Assembly: GCA_038380795.1 (NCBI GenBank)
Contig: CM076263.1
Span: forward strand, 13,568,709-13,632,708
Source of the DNA: Pyrocephalus nanus
Taxonomy: Eukaryota; Chordata; Aves; Passeriformes; Tyrannidae
Length of the DNA: 64,000 nucleotides
Direction of reading: 5' to 3'
Below, piece by piece: positions 37,085 to 47,697 of the stretch. Under the pieces are notes generated by a model. It had not been told where the DNA came from. It made no database searches and saw only the letters and a program-made list of their open reading frames with translations. The position numbers and the translations under genes are program-made. How positions within the stretch are numbered: position 1 is the stretch's first letter; each line of letters opens with the position of its first letter.

Positions 37085-38044
37085 TCAGTGTACCAGGAGT
37101 CCAGTCCTGTTTAATATCTTTACTGATGATCTGAACATGGGGATTGAACACATCCTTAGTCAGATTGTATTTGACACCAAATTGGGCAGGAGTATTGATC
37201 TGCTGGAGGAGATAGGAAGGCTCTGCAGAGGGATATGGACAGGCTGGGGCCAAGGGTATGAGGTTCAGCAAGGCCAAATGCTGGGTCCTGCCCTTGGGTC
37301 ACAACAACCCCAGGCAGAACTGCAGGATGGGGGAAGAGTGGCTGAGAAGTGGCCCAGTGAAAAAGGACCTGGGGGTGCTGGTCGACAGCAGCTGAACATG
37401 AGGCAGGAGTGTGGAATGCACCCTTGCCAATACAGGGGAACAATCACTGCCCTGGTCCTGCTGGCCACACTATTTTCGATCCAAGCCAGGATGCCATTGT
37501 TAGCGATTGGCCTGCTGTACTCAGCACTGCTGAGGTTGCACCTCAAAACCTGTGTTCAGTTTTAGGCCCCATACCCCAAGGAAGACATTGAGGTGCTGGA
37601 CCAAGTCCAGAGAAGGTCAGCAGAGCTGGCCAAGAGTCTGGAGACTAAACCATATGAGGAGCAGCTGAGGGAGCTGGGGTGGTTTAGCCTGGAGAAAAGG
37701 AGGCCCAGGGGAGACCTTACTGCTCTATACAATCATCTGAAAGGAGGCTGTAGCCAGGTGGGGGTCAGCCTCTTCTCCCAGGCAACTGGTGATAGGACAA
37801 GAGGACAAAGCCTCAAGCTCTGCCAGGGCAGGTTCAGTTTGGACATTAGGAAGAATTTCTTCATTGAAAGATTGTTAAGCATTAGAGTGGGATGCCCAGG
37901 GAGGTTATGGAGTCATCATCCCTGGAGGTGTTCAAGAAATGACTGGACATGGCACTTAGTGCCTTGGTTCTAGTTAATGGGGTGGTGATCCATGAAAGAC
38001 TGGACTCAAGATCTTAGAGATCTTTCCCAACATGATTTTATAAG
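37085..38044 (+). mobile_element. CR1 LINE, long 3' portion
   Basis: The copy runs from 'gtccagtcctgtttaatatc' (end of the reverse transcriptase region, TDDLNMGIE in one frame) through 'gaaaaaggacctgggggtgc', 'gaggaagaatttcttcattg'-like text and 'ggatgcccagggaggttatg' to 'gatctttcccaacatgattt'. The frames are disrupted. Confidence 0.85.
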
Positions 38045-38499
38045 AACTGTTACAGATTTTACGTGCATCATTAAATATTTCATCTACATCTTTCCATTCT
38101 AGTTGTCACTAATATGCCCATATCCCTCAATAAATAAGGAACTGTGGTAGATCACTGTGAAATCTAGTTATTCAAGAAGAATGCTCAGTGGTTCAGTCCT
38201 GAGTCTTAACTAAATCACACCTGTAAATTCAGCATATTATATAGAAACACTGCAATTTAATACCAACATTGTAAATAGGCTGCTTTACTGCAGACAATTC
38301 TGTAAATCCATTCATACACAGGTTTCCTGAGGCACAAATACACCAAACAAACTTAATAATCTTAACAATATAAATCAACCAGTAATCACCTCAGTCTATT
38401 TCTGGAGGTCTTCATTGGCAGTAGGATGAAAAAGAAAGAGATTAAATGGAAGACAAGGGGGTTAGCTTTAAGCTAGGTAAGATAGTTGAAGTGCTGAGG

Positions 38500-39235
38500 C
38501 CTGAACAACAGGCCCTGAGCCAAAGTTTACCTCTAGATGAACCTTTCAACCTAACATTATATTTAGCCATGTATCCACTCATTAGCAAAAATTATATATG
38601 CTTCTTAGTAAAATATGTAGTATAAGACTACACGTGTGTAAATATGTATGCTTATTAGTAAGATATATTTGTATCTGCTCATTAGTGAATACTATTTGTA
38701 TCTCTTCATTATGAAGTATGTATGACTCTTAGTGAAATGTGAATGTATTTATCATTCCGTATTTAGAGACTGGTCAGTGTCTGGCTGTGTTTGGTCACAG
38801 ATTGTCAAAGCTTGGTTTTCCTCTGAGCCCTGACAATTCTTTAGGTGAAACCCAAGGAGAGAAGGAAACCAGTTGTTGTAGTGGTTATGTAAGCTTGTTT
38901 AACACTATAAAAGCTGGACCTTTCACAGTAATGATGGAGCCCTCACCTACAAGTGGACACACTGCATAGGATTTCCCAGTTACCAGGAAGGGTTCTCCGA
39001 CCCTTTGCTGTGACCAGGGCTCCCCAGCTGATATGTGGCTCTGGATGCTGATTATGGTATCAAGGTAACTGGTAATGTATCGTTCTTATAGGCACTCTTT
39101 GTAGTTATGATTAGGTACACTGCTGAGCTTATCCTTTTGTAATTCTTTGCTGGCTTGCATTATAGTAAAATTACACAACTTGTTCCTTGAGGGTGGTGAC
39201 TGTGTCTCTTGTACTGCCCCTCATCCCCTTGACAA
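38500..39235 (+). repeat. Probable solo or partial LTR, ERVL-like, edges approximate
   Basis: Features of a retroviral promoter: a TATA-like 'actataaaagctgg' at about 38,902 and a U3-like left part with repeated 'cttagtaa..tatgtatg' and 'gctcattagtga' units (38,570-38,740). A pyrimidine-rich end 'catccccttgac' lies near 39,230. No partner copy lies in the window, so family and ends are uncertain. Confidence 0.4.
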
Positions 39236-39941
39236 AACAAACTGTCGTCATGGTGCAGATCTAAACAAAATGTTGCTTTTTAAATCTAAATGTAAGGGAT
39301 CAGTCCCATCCAACATTCCTGGCTGTGATGACCTTCCCTGCAGTTCACTGGCTCTCATGTGGGCTAAGGTGAGAGCCCCGTGTGAGCAGTGGGGAAGTCA
39401 ACTGAAAAATGCTGAACCATTGGATATACTGAGATGCATCCAAAAACTGTATATTGAAAAAGGAAAAAAGCTTGTGGGTTTGGGTAGATGAGGATGGATT
39501 TTGTTAACTACATATCGAAAACAGCACCAACAGAGAGAGCAATTGTTGTTGGAACACTCCAATATGGAGTGACCGGTGTGTGAATTGCAGAATCAAAAAA
39601 TGAGAGGTTTGGCTCAACCCTTTAATCAATTCCCATAGATTCTTGTCATATGAATCAGGAAGAGGGGTTGAAATAATCTGAGTAACATACTCATGTAGCA
39701 TGTCCATCTGTGTATGGTAAAGGTTTCCTACTTGAAGTATATTGTGCTGGGCTGTGAGGCTGTATTGGAGTAGAACTTGTAGGAACTGGACTCCTTGAAG
39801 GTTATGAAGCTGTAGCAAGATTAGCTTTTTGCTAGAATCCTGCCTGACACAAATAAAGGCTACTTCCAGTTGGCTGCTTTTATGCAGCTCATACAGAGCT
39901 TTTTATACGGGTTTCTGGAAAGAAAGGCCTGAGTGCCTGTG
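39236..39941. other. Unassigned segment between two LTR-like sequences
   Basis: Possible internal retroviral sequence. An open frame covers 39,147-39,491 (plus) and another 39,818-39,504 (minus, with LTAQHNILQVGNLYHTQMD). Neither shows a motif I can name. Confidence 0.3.
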
Positions 39942-40456
39942 TGTTGGGGATGAGCTGGAGAGCGAGACAAAGTTTGCCCACTGGAAAGAGGACTTTCTTA
40001 ACAACACAGAGGATCCTGCTACTGCCAACCAGCCTGCTTGATGGACATTTGTACTTATCACCACATGGCTAAACTTATTGTTAAGTTGAAGCCACCATTT
40101 TAAGTTGTCTCCTTCTTCTTTAGTTACTGGACTTTGCCTTCCAAGGCACAGAAACAGTTTTGTCATTGGTCAGCCTACCGTGGGGTAGCTACCAATCAGT
40201 TCATTCCCCAGTTACTTCATGGTTGTGTTCCACCCCTTTGTTATGTCACCCTATTGCCTATCCTATCACCTTTCCCCGTTTTGCATGCTTCTCCCATGCT
40301 CCTCCCTAGTTCTAGCACCTTCCCTAGCTGGTCCCTTAAAAACCCTCCATTTTGTTAAATAAACTCAGATCAGCTTTGGCCGGTGTGCTGTTCACATCAT
40401 CTCTCGTCTCGTGTTTTGGGCACGGTGGGTTTTTACCCTGAGGGTGAGACCTGACA
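39942..40456 (+). repeat. Solo LTR (a), ERVK-like
   Basis: Begins TGTTGGGGATGAGC and ends ...GACA. 'ccctccattttgtt' followed by AATAAA at about 40,358, and the downstream 'cagatcagctttggcc', are shared in pattern with the ERV-3 LTRs at 53.4 and 61.0 kb. There is no clear target duplication and no internal sequence of its own. Confidence 0.65.
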
Positions 40457-40868
40457 TGACCCTACTGGGCAGAGCGAGGTGGGCTGTAACTCAGCCTCTG
40501 ACAGGATTAGCCTCTGGCTCTGCCATAGAAGAAAATCTGTAGTCCTGTCACGAGCCCGCTGGTCTCGTTCCTTCCCTTTCTTCAACCATGTCACCTGTGC
40601 TTCAGGGCTCAGAGCTGAAAGACAAATCATTCATTTGATATGGACAAGCCTTTGCACCTCACATCTCAACAGCATGTCCCCAGTCTGGTGGAGGAACTAT
40701 CAGCTGGGAAACCAGGCTGATGCTGGGACAAAGGTGTGCCTCCATGGAGTGCAGGTCTCTTCCAGCTCCTCCCACAGATCCTGCTCATAGCTCTGTGCAT
40801 TCTATCCCAATAAAAACAGCCAAAAAAAGTGAGCACTCTATCCTTTGAACAATATATTTACTTATATA

Positions 40869-41250
40869 TTATCCATAAAACAAAACAGCATCTTCTGAGA
40901 TAAAGTACCAGTGCTGGTACTGGTAGCAGGGACACCAGGACAGTGTGGCCTGGAGTGAGTCCAGAGAAACCCAGTTCTCCTGTGAAGAGGCCCCATCAGC
41001 CAGAGAGCAGCTGGGACAAGCGGGCAGAGGTGCGGGGTCTGTGCCCATGTTCCTGTACAGCTGGGCGAGCTCTGCCGCAAAGATCCCTGGTGACAGGCGG
41101 CAGCTGTTGAGCTTTGTGTTTGTTTGGGCTCTCTTGCCTCTTCCTGCTCCTTCTCCTGACTCTGCTTCTTAATCTCTAGTTTAATCCTTGCTTTCTCAAG
41201 CAGAGTAAATAGCAGCTTGTCCTTGTGCTGATCCATCTCCTTGGATCCTT
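40869..41250 (-). pseudogene. Unknown membrane-protein gene, copy 1: cytoplasmic-tail exon
   Basis: Acceptor TTTGTACAG before 41,250. The phase that follows from the transmembrane exon (41,403-41,547) reaches a TGA after about 18 codons, and a second in-frame stop appears further on. The 3' part, 40,966-41,110, is almost base-for-base the same as in copy 3 (62,860-63,000) and still encodes FAAELAQLYRNMGTDPAPLP in the copy-3 frame. The copy therefore looks decayed in its tail. I do not recognise the family. Confidence 0.55.
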
Positions 41251-41402
41251 CTGTACAAACAGATTTCAGAGAGAACCCAGTTAAAGGACTGTACCACGGA
41301 GGTTTCAGCAGAGTGCTCTCAGGAGCTGCCTTGGCACTCCAGCACTGTGCAAAACTCCATTGCCAATGGCAGCAATAAATAACTGGAGAGAAATCAACTC
41401 AC

Positions 41403-41547
41403 ATGTCTCTCATCAACTGGGACATGACTATACAACCGACCGCCATCCCAAGCAGGAGCACACCGAAGGCTGCTGCAGTTCCTAGGGTATAGTTCTTGCC
41501 TGGCTCCTGATAACCAGTAGTCTCTCCTTTTTCCAGAGTAGCTGACC
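41403..41547 (-). CDS. Unknown membrane-protein gene, copy 1: transmembrane exon
   Basis: Exon of 145 nt with acceptor CCTGCCAG and donor GTGAGT. It encodes a short extracellular stem (SATLEKGETTGYQEPGKNY) and one hydrophobic span (TAAAFGVLLLGMAVGCIVM), then SQLMRDM. The same exon occurs at 46.21-46.35 kb and 63.35-63.50 kb. The layout fits a type I single-pass protein. The function is unknown to me. Confidence 0.6.
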
Positions 41548-41888
41548 CTGGCAGGAGAAAGGACAAAGCAAGAGACAATGTTTCTGCTCTGCACTATGGA
41601 TAATCTCAGATTAAGGGCACTTCAGATGCCCAAGGGCTTTTGTTTTTGGAGACTAGTGCCTCTGGCTCTGGTGTCTTAGGACCCGGGACAAGCAGGATCC
41701 GTTCAGGTTCTCCTGAAGAAGAGCCTGTGTGCCAGCGAGCAGCTGCCTCAGCACTGCCCCAGTCTGTTCCTTCAGGCTGCAGACCAGGGTTGTGTGCTGG
41801 GGAGTTGCAGTTCATCCATGGAGAGCACTGCAGGGATACAGCACAAAAGCTCTATCTTTTTGCACACCATCAACTCCTGAGCACTCAC

Positions 41889-42018
41889 TTTCAGAATGAC
41901 TTTGAGGCTTTGCAGGTGTCCTGGTTCCCTGTATTGCCTTTCTGTCTTCACCTGAGACTGGCACTCTGTCACTTTCTCCCATCTGGAAGGTCTCCTTCTG
42001 CAGAGTCTCAGGCTTCAT
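41889..42018 (-). CDS. Unknown membrane-protein gene, copy 1: short extracellular exon (exon A)
   Basis: Open frame beginning MKPETLQKETFQMGESDRVP and ending before a GTGAGTG donor, about 130 nt. Related segments lie at 48.6 kb and 63.9 kb. The Met is simply the first codon after the 'CTAAAGAG' acceptor and need not be a start. No domain is recognised. Confidence 0.45.
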
Positions 42019-42224
42019 CTCTTTAGAAAGAACATGGGACAGTTTAATTACAAGTAACTATCCCTCATCAGGAACATGATACTTTGTCTTGGGCACCTTG
42101 GAAACATTGAGGAGCCAACTGTCCCCAAAAACAGGAGGAAAACCACAGCCAAGTTTTTTTGTGAGGCAATGAGAAATGCAGAGCCAAACCACTCAAGACT
42201 GAATTAACCAAATGAATTAAGAAG

Positions 42225-42600
42225 CCCTTCAAGTAAGGTACCTGACCTCATGCTAGGTGTCCAGCTCCAACCCACCTCTGACCCTGAGGTCTGGAAAGAG
42301 CAGCCAAAATTTCCTGGGACATCTTTTCCGCCTTGATTCTGGGCTGTGCATGAGTCCAACACAAATTCGGCATAGCCCTGTTTCCCACATCTGATTATCA
42401 GCATGTGTACAGAGCAGCTCTGGCTAGTAATGGTACAAGTGCAGCAGCAGTTGCCCCTGGCTCTCAGCTGGAAGCCCATGAGGGAGCAGGAGCTGTGCTG
42501 GACCATCTCTGTGGCTCAGCAGCCCATGCAATGTGTGAAATCGAGTGTCCTTGCAGTGAGGCTGTCACTGATTCCTTCCTGCTGCATAGGCTACAACAGA
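42225..42600 (-). other. Possible cysteine-rich extracellular exon, copy 1
   Basis: An open minus-strand frame (NCCCTCTITSQSCSVHMLII, then RCGKQGYAEFVLDSC) lies between a 'TTGTAG' acceptor-like site near 42,590 and a GTGGGT donor-like site near 42,277. It lies in the right place, upstream of exon A and downstream of the signal exon. Support is weak because no second copy is visible. Confidence 0.3.
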
Positions 42601-43276
42601 TTCCCAGAGTAAACTAAAGGCTCAGCTTGTCAGGTGTTGTGGTTAACAGTGTGGGATATACTAACCAGATGCAGCTTTCTCCAAGGCTCTTAGGAGCTCC
42701 TCTGGAACTACAGGTATCTTCCGGGAATCTGACCCTATTTTAGATTTACACAAGGACATTAATGGATGAAGGTAAATTTCCCATTACTAACACTTGGAAG
42801 AGGGGTGCCTATTCTGTGAAATCAGTAGAGTGACTACTCACCCTTGACATACCAGCTTGGAATCAACATGGAACCTGGCTCAGGAGCTGGAAGACCCCTT
42901 CCTTTGGCCAAATCTACAACTAAACACCCACAAGAAGTTACCATCACCATCACAACTCAAGAGAAGAATGTGTAAGGGAATCTGGGAATGAAAGGGCACA
43001 CAGACAGGTCTGTATTCTCACAGCTGCAGGGGTACCTGGCTTGGGACATTGAGCTGGCAGCTCTGAGAGGAAGCCAAAGCCAAGATGTGCGCACTGACCT
43101 TCCTGTGGGTCAGTCCTGGAGCCTGGCCATGAGGCTGGATAAACATTGCCATGGGGTGGGATGGATAAGTCAGTGCTGAGTTTCTGGCCCTGCACTGCCA
43201 CTCCTCATCTCCCTGATCAGCAGGACCCTCTCTCCTCACCACCCCTGAAGCAGCCGCAGCCCCTCTACACCTCCCC

Positions 43277-43577
43277 GGGCTGTGTCTGCCCCACTGCCTG
43301 CACTGTGGTGCCTTCCTGGCTCACCCTGGCCCCACTGCTGCCAGCGTGGGGTGGGTGCTGGCCCCTGCCTGCCTACCTGATTCCTGCCATTGCACTGGAG
43401 CAGAGTGGGCATCCTGGGCTTGCAGGGCCACCAAAAAGAAGAGGAGGCAGCGGGTGAGCACCACGACCCCCACTGCTCGCAACATGCTGCTGCAGCTGCC
43501 ACTGCTGCTGCTTCAGAGGTGCCCAGAGCTGGCACTGAGCAGCAGATTGAAGTGGAGCTCTGTGACCTCACATCAAA
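43277..43577 (-). repeat. 301-bp direct repeat containing signal-peptide exon, unit 1
   Basis: Nearly identical to 44,214-44,514, with equal length and only scattered substitutions. The two units flank an ERVK-like LTR plus PBS. Confidence 0.9.
43377..43485 (-). CDS. Unknown membrane-protein gene: signal-peptide exon (unit 1)
   Basis: The ATG at 43,485 starts a textbook signal peptide (MLRAVGVVVLTRCLLFFLVA, then LQAQDAHS). After 36 codons comes the donor TCAG|GTAGGC at 43,377. It is the expected first coding exon of the minus-strand membrane-protein gene whose transmembrane exon is at 41.4 kb. The same exon is repeated at 44,314-44,422. How it joins the later exons is not settled. Confidence 0.6.
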
Positions 43578-43618
43578 TGGGTCTCGGTTTCTGTTCTCAT
43601 GTCCGCACTGGCCCCTGC

Positions 43619-44118
43619 TGTGGAAGTTGGGAATGATGAGAAGGAGAAGTTTGAATGCTGGAGAAAGAAACTACAAGAAAATTTAGATGAAAGCAGGATG
43701 GAAGAAAGCTTCGCATGATGTCAATTCATTGGACTCTTACCATTACCTCAGAACTTTAAATGTTTTAACAATAATATATGTTCCCTATGTTGTTCCCCTA
43801 TATCTGTAGTTATTTTTCGTCATAATTCCCCTCATGTTTTATTCCCTGTTTCTGATTGGTCAGTTACTGTCACAGTGCAGAGTTACCTTATTTGGTTGTG
43901 TTCTGCCCCTCTTTACCTTATATATTCTATAATCCCTCCTTTACTTTTCCTAATATAGATTGTCCCTTTCTTTACTCTCCTTTAGTGGAATGTTAACACC
44001 CTTTGTTTGGCAAATTCTATCCTCCCCATACATAAAGGGAGCCATGTTAAATAAAGTCAGACCTACTTCCACCAAGAGCCTGGAGTAGTTGTCACTTTGT
44101 TCCTCAGGGGCCGTGACA
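43619..44118 (+). repeat. ERVK-like LTR (b)
   Basis: Begins TGTGGAAGTTGGG and ends CCGTGACA. AATAAA lies at about 44,051, and a PBS (TGGTGCCC) begins at 44,121. It is a 5'-type LTR whose internal region is missing: it runs into the second 301-bp repeat about 90 bp later. Confidence 0.7.
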
Positions 44119-44120
44119 AA

Positions 44121-44138
44121 TGGTGCCCAAGTGTAGGC
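44121..44138 (+). other. PBS of LTR (b)
   Basis: TGGTGCCCAAGTGTAGG lies 2 bp after the LTR end, a variant of the lysine-type PBS seen in the other elements here. Confidence 0.5.
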
Positions 44139-44213
44139 TGGATGGTAGGTCTTTCATATTGAAGGAACTCTCCAGCCTCCTCAGGCACAAGCACACTGGA
44201 AGTGGTATGTTCT

Positions 44214-44514
44214 GGGCTGTGTCTGCCCCACTGCCTGCACTGTGGTGCCTTCCTGGCTCACCCTGGCCCCACTGCTGCCAGTGCGGGGTGGGTGCTGGCC
44301 CCTGCCTGCCTACCTGATTCCTGCCATTGCACTGGAGCATACTGGGCATCCTGGGCTTGCAGGGCCACCAGAAAGAAGAGGAGGCAGCGGGTGAGCACCA
44401 CGACCCCCACTGCTCGCAACATGCTGCTGCAGCTGCCACTGCTGCTGCTTCAGAGGTGCCAAGAGCTGGCACTGAGCAGCAGATTGAAGTGGAGCTCTGT
44501 GACCTCACATCAAA
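44214..44514 (-). repeat. 301-bp direct repeat containing signal-peptide exon, unit 2
   Basis: Second copy of 43,277-43,577. On the minus strand it repeats the signal-peptide exon (ATG at 44,422, donor at 44,314, 109 coding nt) with few amino-acid changes and no lesion. Confidence 0.85.
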
Positions 44515-44515
44515 G

Positions 44516-45089
44516 TGAAGATCTCAATTTGACAGTGAAGGCAATCTTTTACCCCCTTTTTCACCAAATCAATTAAAAAAGGCATATTCACCTCCAAAGT
44601 CTATACTAAAACATCAAAAATCTGTCTCATTTTCAAAAAGTTCTATTTTTCAAAGAAAGTTTCCAGAGCAGGGAATCAAGGTGCTGAGTGCCAAGAGGGA
44701 CGCAAAGACATCAAGTGCCTCCACTCCATGCCTATGATGTCAAGTGATTCCTACCGACCATTGGAGACGGAATTGTTGTTAGTCTCTTTCTTCCTGTTCA
44801 GCCATTGGCTAAAAAATGCTATACTATAATTGTTCCTTTTATGGTTAAGACCCTTCCCCTTCTGCCCATATATTATTGTGACCTCTCCCCTAGTTGCCTA
44901 CTCTGGGCAAGCCCCCTCTTTCCCTTTCCATATTTGTTATACTCACGCCTATTCTTCTGGAAAATTCCCTGCTTCCCCTATATAAGGGGGAAGCCATTTT
45001 AATAAAGTATTCATTCTGGGTTCAACCTACAATCCTGTCTTGATCCTCCCTGAGTGAATATCCCCATTCCCCTAACAAGCTGTAATAAA
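44516..45089 (+). repeat. ERVK-like LTR (c), left edge approximate
   Basis: TATA-like 'cctatataaggggg' at about 44,978, AATAAA at about 45,001, and the end is placed next to a PBS (TGGTGCCCAGGCACGGG) at about 45,089-45,105. The left boundary is set by the end of the 301-bp repeat. Confidence 0.6.
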
Positions 45090-45327
45090 TGGTGCCCAGG
45101 CACGGGACAGGATTGTAGGTTCCTTGCATTCAGGAAACTCTCCTGCCCACCTAGGCAAAGGTGCTGCAGTCTGGAGAGCAGAATTCCAGCAGATTCCCCA
45201 GCTGTACAGAAGGTATCGCACTGAAAGGTGGGCTGACCTGCACACATAATAGAAAAAGTGAGTGACTGGGGAAAATTTATTTTACCTGTGATCTCCCCCT
45301 ACCCATCCTTAATTACAAAATACAATT

Positions 45328-45620
45328 ATGGGAACTCACCTGTCTAAGGCCGAAAGAGACATTTACCAGAGCCTCAGATCTGTAATTGGCCCTCGACAGG
45401 GCCATGAAATTGACAAAACTTCATTAAAAACCTTAGAAAAGTGAATTTCAAAAAATGAAAAAAACAGTCCCTGAGGAGTTAAATGTGCATGAGTGGGAGA
45501 AAACTGGACAGAAGCTATGGAAAGAAAGCAATCAAGGGGAAAAAAAATGCTATCACTTTGCTAATTGCATGAAGGTCAATTTTAATTATATTACAGAGAA
45601 AGGAAAATAGAATTCAAAAA
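45328..45620 (+). pseudogene. gag: ERVK-like gag, matrix fragment
   Basis: The ATG at 45,328 begins MGTHLSKAERDIYQSLRSV, a myristoylated matrix start like ERV-3 gag (MGSALRKPERPIYKKIRAV). It stops at TGA 45,442-45,444, at the position where the ERV-3 frame has TGG (Trp). Related matrix text continues after the stop for a short way, then is lost. The element is a remnant between LTR (c) and LTR (d). Confidence 0.7.
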
Positions 45621-45705
45621 CCAAAAAGTCCTCCTCCTTACAAAAAACTCATACTACAAAATGGTGGCCAGACTACCCCCTCAAGTAGAAGTCTTTTGTC
45701 AGTCT

Positions 45706-46183
45706 TGTGGAGAATTGTGGTCTGAATAAGGAGGACTTTGAAAAATGGAAAAGAGTTTATCTACCCAAAACAAACTTACAGAGATTCTAAAACAATGGAC
45801 TTTACTCTTGCTATTAGGATTGATTCCATACCTTCCTTCTTTTTACTATGTTAATGCATGTTGTTATAAATAATGTACCCCAGTTCCATTTATTTCAGTG
45901 TGTTAAGGCATGCTTGGAAATGTTCTCCCCTCACTGTTCTCCTCAACCCCTGATTGGCTGGAGTCTGCTGCAGTGCAGTACAGCTCCTGATTGGTTCCCA
46001 GTTACGTAAGGTTCCTTCCTGTTATCCTCATTCGCTTATCCCAGTTGTCAATCCCATCCTCTTCCCCTTTTCTGGAACCTTCCCTGATTCCCCTATAAAA
46101 AGGGGAGCTCCCCCTTAATAAAGGAGATTCACCATTGCGACCTCGACATCGTCCAAACCCTCTGTGAGTCTTTTTATCCCACA
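45706..46183 (+). repeat. ERVK-like LTR (d)
   Basis: Begins near TGTGGAGAATTG and ends ...CCCACA. 'cctataaaaaggggagctcc' supplies a TATA box at about 46,094, followed by AATAAA at about 46,118. Its start resembles LTR (f) ('ggaggactttgaaa..tgg'). It abuts the copy-2 transmembrane exon. Confidence 0.6.
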
Positions 46184-46211
46184 CCCTGCATTGGGAAGAG
46201 CCAAGTCTGTG

Positions 46212-46354
46212 TTTCCTCCTCAGCCGTGACATGACTATTCCAGGTACCACTATCCCAAGCAGGAGCACGCCTAAGGCTGCTGCAGTTCCTGGGATATAGT
46301 TCTTTCTCAGCTTCTGATAACCATCAGTCTCAGCTTTTTCCACAGAAGCTGATC
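46212..46354 (-). pseudogene. Unknown membrane-protein gene, copy 2: transmembrane exon, splice donor lost
   Basis: Third copy of the transmembrane exon (KNYIPGTAAALGVLLLGIVV, then PGIVMSRLRRK), with a Pro inside the membrane span. The donor present in copies 1 and 3 (GTGAGTTGG) is changed to text without GT, and LTR (d) lies directly beyond, so the tail exon is absent. Confidence 0.6.
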
Positions 46355-46534
46355 CTGGCAGGAAAGAAGAACTGCCTCACATTACCCTGCTCTGTGCTAC
46401 AGATAATCTTAGAGGTGGCCTCATACCTAAAAGTGCAAAGTTCTAAAATTCTTTGGAACTGGGTATGGTGGGATGTGAACAATCTGCAACTGTGTTCAGA
46501 GACCTCTATGAGCATCCCTCTGGCATGCTCTGGG

Positions 46535-47043
46535 CAGTATCACAGAATCATGAAATCAGCATGTTGATGGTTTGAAAGGACCTTAAAGATTATCTAATTC
46601 CAACCCCTTGCCATGGGTAGGCCCACCTACTTATAGATCGGATTGTTCAAGGACTTACCCAACCTTGCTATGAACGTTGGCAGGGTTGGAGCATTTACAG
46701 TCTCCCTGAGAAACCTGTTTCAGTGATTCAGCACCCTCACAATAAAGAATTTCTTCCCAATATCTAACCTAAATTTCACCTCTTACACTTAGTTCCCCTT
46801 TAATCCTTGTCCCATCACTACAGTTCCTGACAGAGTCCCTTCCCAGCTTCCCTGTAGGCCCCTTCACATACTGGAAGATTGCCCTGAGATCTCCATGTAA
46901 CCTTCTCTTCTCCAGGCTGAACAGCCCCAACTTTCTTAGCTTGTCTTTATAGGGATATGCTTGAGTCCTCTTATCAACTTGTGTCCCTCCTCTGGACTTG
47001 CTCCAACAGTTCCATGGCCTTCTTATGCTGGGGATACCAGAAC
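46535..47043 (-). mobile_element. CR1 LINE, 3' part, split by a solo LTR
   Basis: Starts with the inverted 3' terminus ('tatcacagaatcatgaaatc') and runs to 'gctggggataccagaac'. It continues after the LTR at 47,698. It sits in the intron of membrane-protein copy 2. Confidence 0.88.
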
Positions 47044-47697
47044 TGTTGGGAGTGGAAAAATCCAAGGGAGGAACTACAAAGTGTGGAAAAAGGAGCTTTA
47101 CCCTAAGAATAATTAAAGCAGCCAAGGAGAAGAACATGGGATCTTAATAATGGACATTATAAAGAGACTTTTAGGCTAAAACCTATCGTTAGGTTGACAC
47201 CTCGTTACAGGGGACATGCACAGACATGTTCCCCTGCTTGGTTAAAGGACTTTTCATTGTGAACTTTTTACTACTCCTTGTTTGGCCAACTTACTGAGGT
47301 GTATTTTGTCCCATTTTGTTTTATGTTTTACATTAATGTTCTAGCATGTGGTTTGTAGTTAAAAATCCTCGTATTAAAAATATTTTCCCCTCAGAATATT
47401 ATGATCTTTATTTCTAATTTCTGATTGGTCAATATTTGCTGCATTGCAGAAGTTTCTCCAGTTACATATACTCTACCCATCTTTTCCCTTATATGGTTAT
47501 GTACCCTCCTCCTTCAGCCCTGGTTTGCATAGTCCCCTCCTACCCTTTGCCTTTGGAAGGCCACTCCCTTTTTCTTGAATGTTCCACAGCTCTCTCTATA
47601 AAAGAGGGAACTGTCCCCTCAATAAAGGCTCACTTGCTTCAAACTCAGCACTTCTGTGGACCCCTTTGTGAGCCAGGTTTTAACGCGACACACGTTA
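47044..47697 (+). repeat. Solo LTR (e) with 6-bp target duplication
   Basis: LTR from TGTTGGGAGTGG with 'ctctataaaagagg' (TATA, about 47,595) and AATAAA at about 47,620. It is flanked by the exact hexamer CAGAAC at 47,038-47,043 and 47,698-47,703, which restores the CR1 text 'ataccagaactgtacac'. No internal region remains, so it arose by LTR-LTR recombination. Confidence 0.85.

Noticed and set aside
39504..39818. Minus-strand ORF that might be a retroviral envelope piece
   Set aside because: It shows no fusion peptide, CX6CC or known SU text, so it is left unassigned.
40862..41236. Charged, coiled-coil-like ORF (MDQHKDKLLF...) in the copy-1 tail exon
   Set aside because: It is in a different phase from the transmembrane exon and from the open copy-3 tail, so it is more likely a shifted frame.
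41640..42026. 128-codon plus-strand ORF
   Set aside because: It is antisense to the membrane-protein exons and repeated with them; no plus-strand splice or domain evidence.
43236..43571. Ala/Ser-rich minus-strand ORF in the 301-bp repeat
   Set aside because: Another frame of the same DNA gives a clear signal peptide ending at a splice donor, so this one is a shadow.
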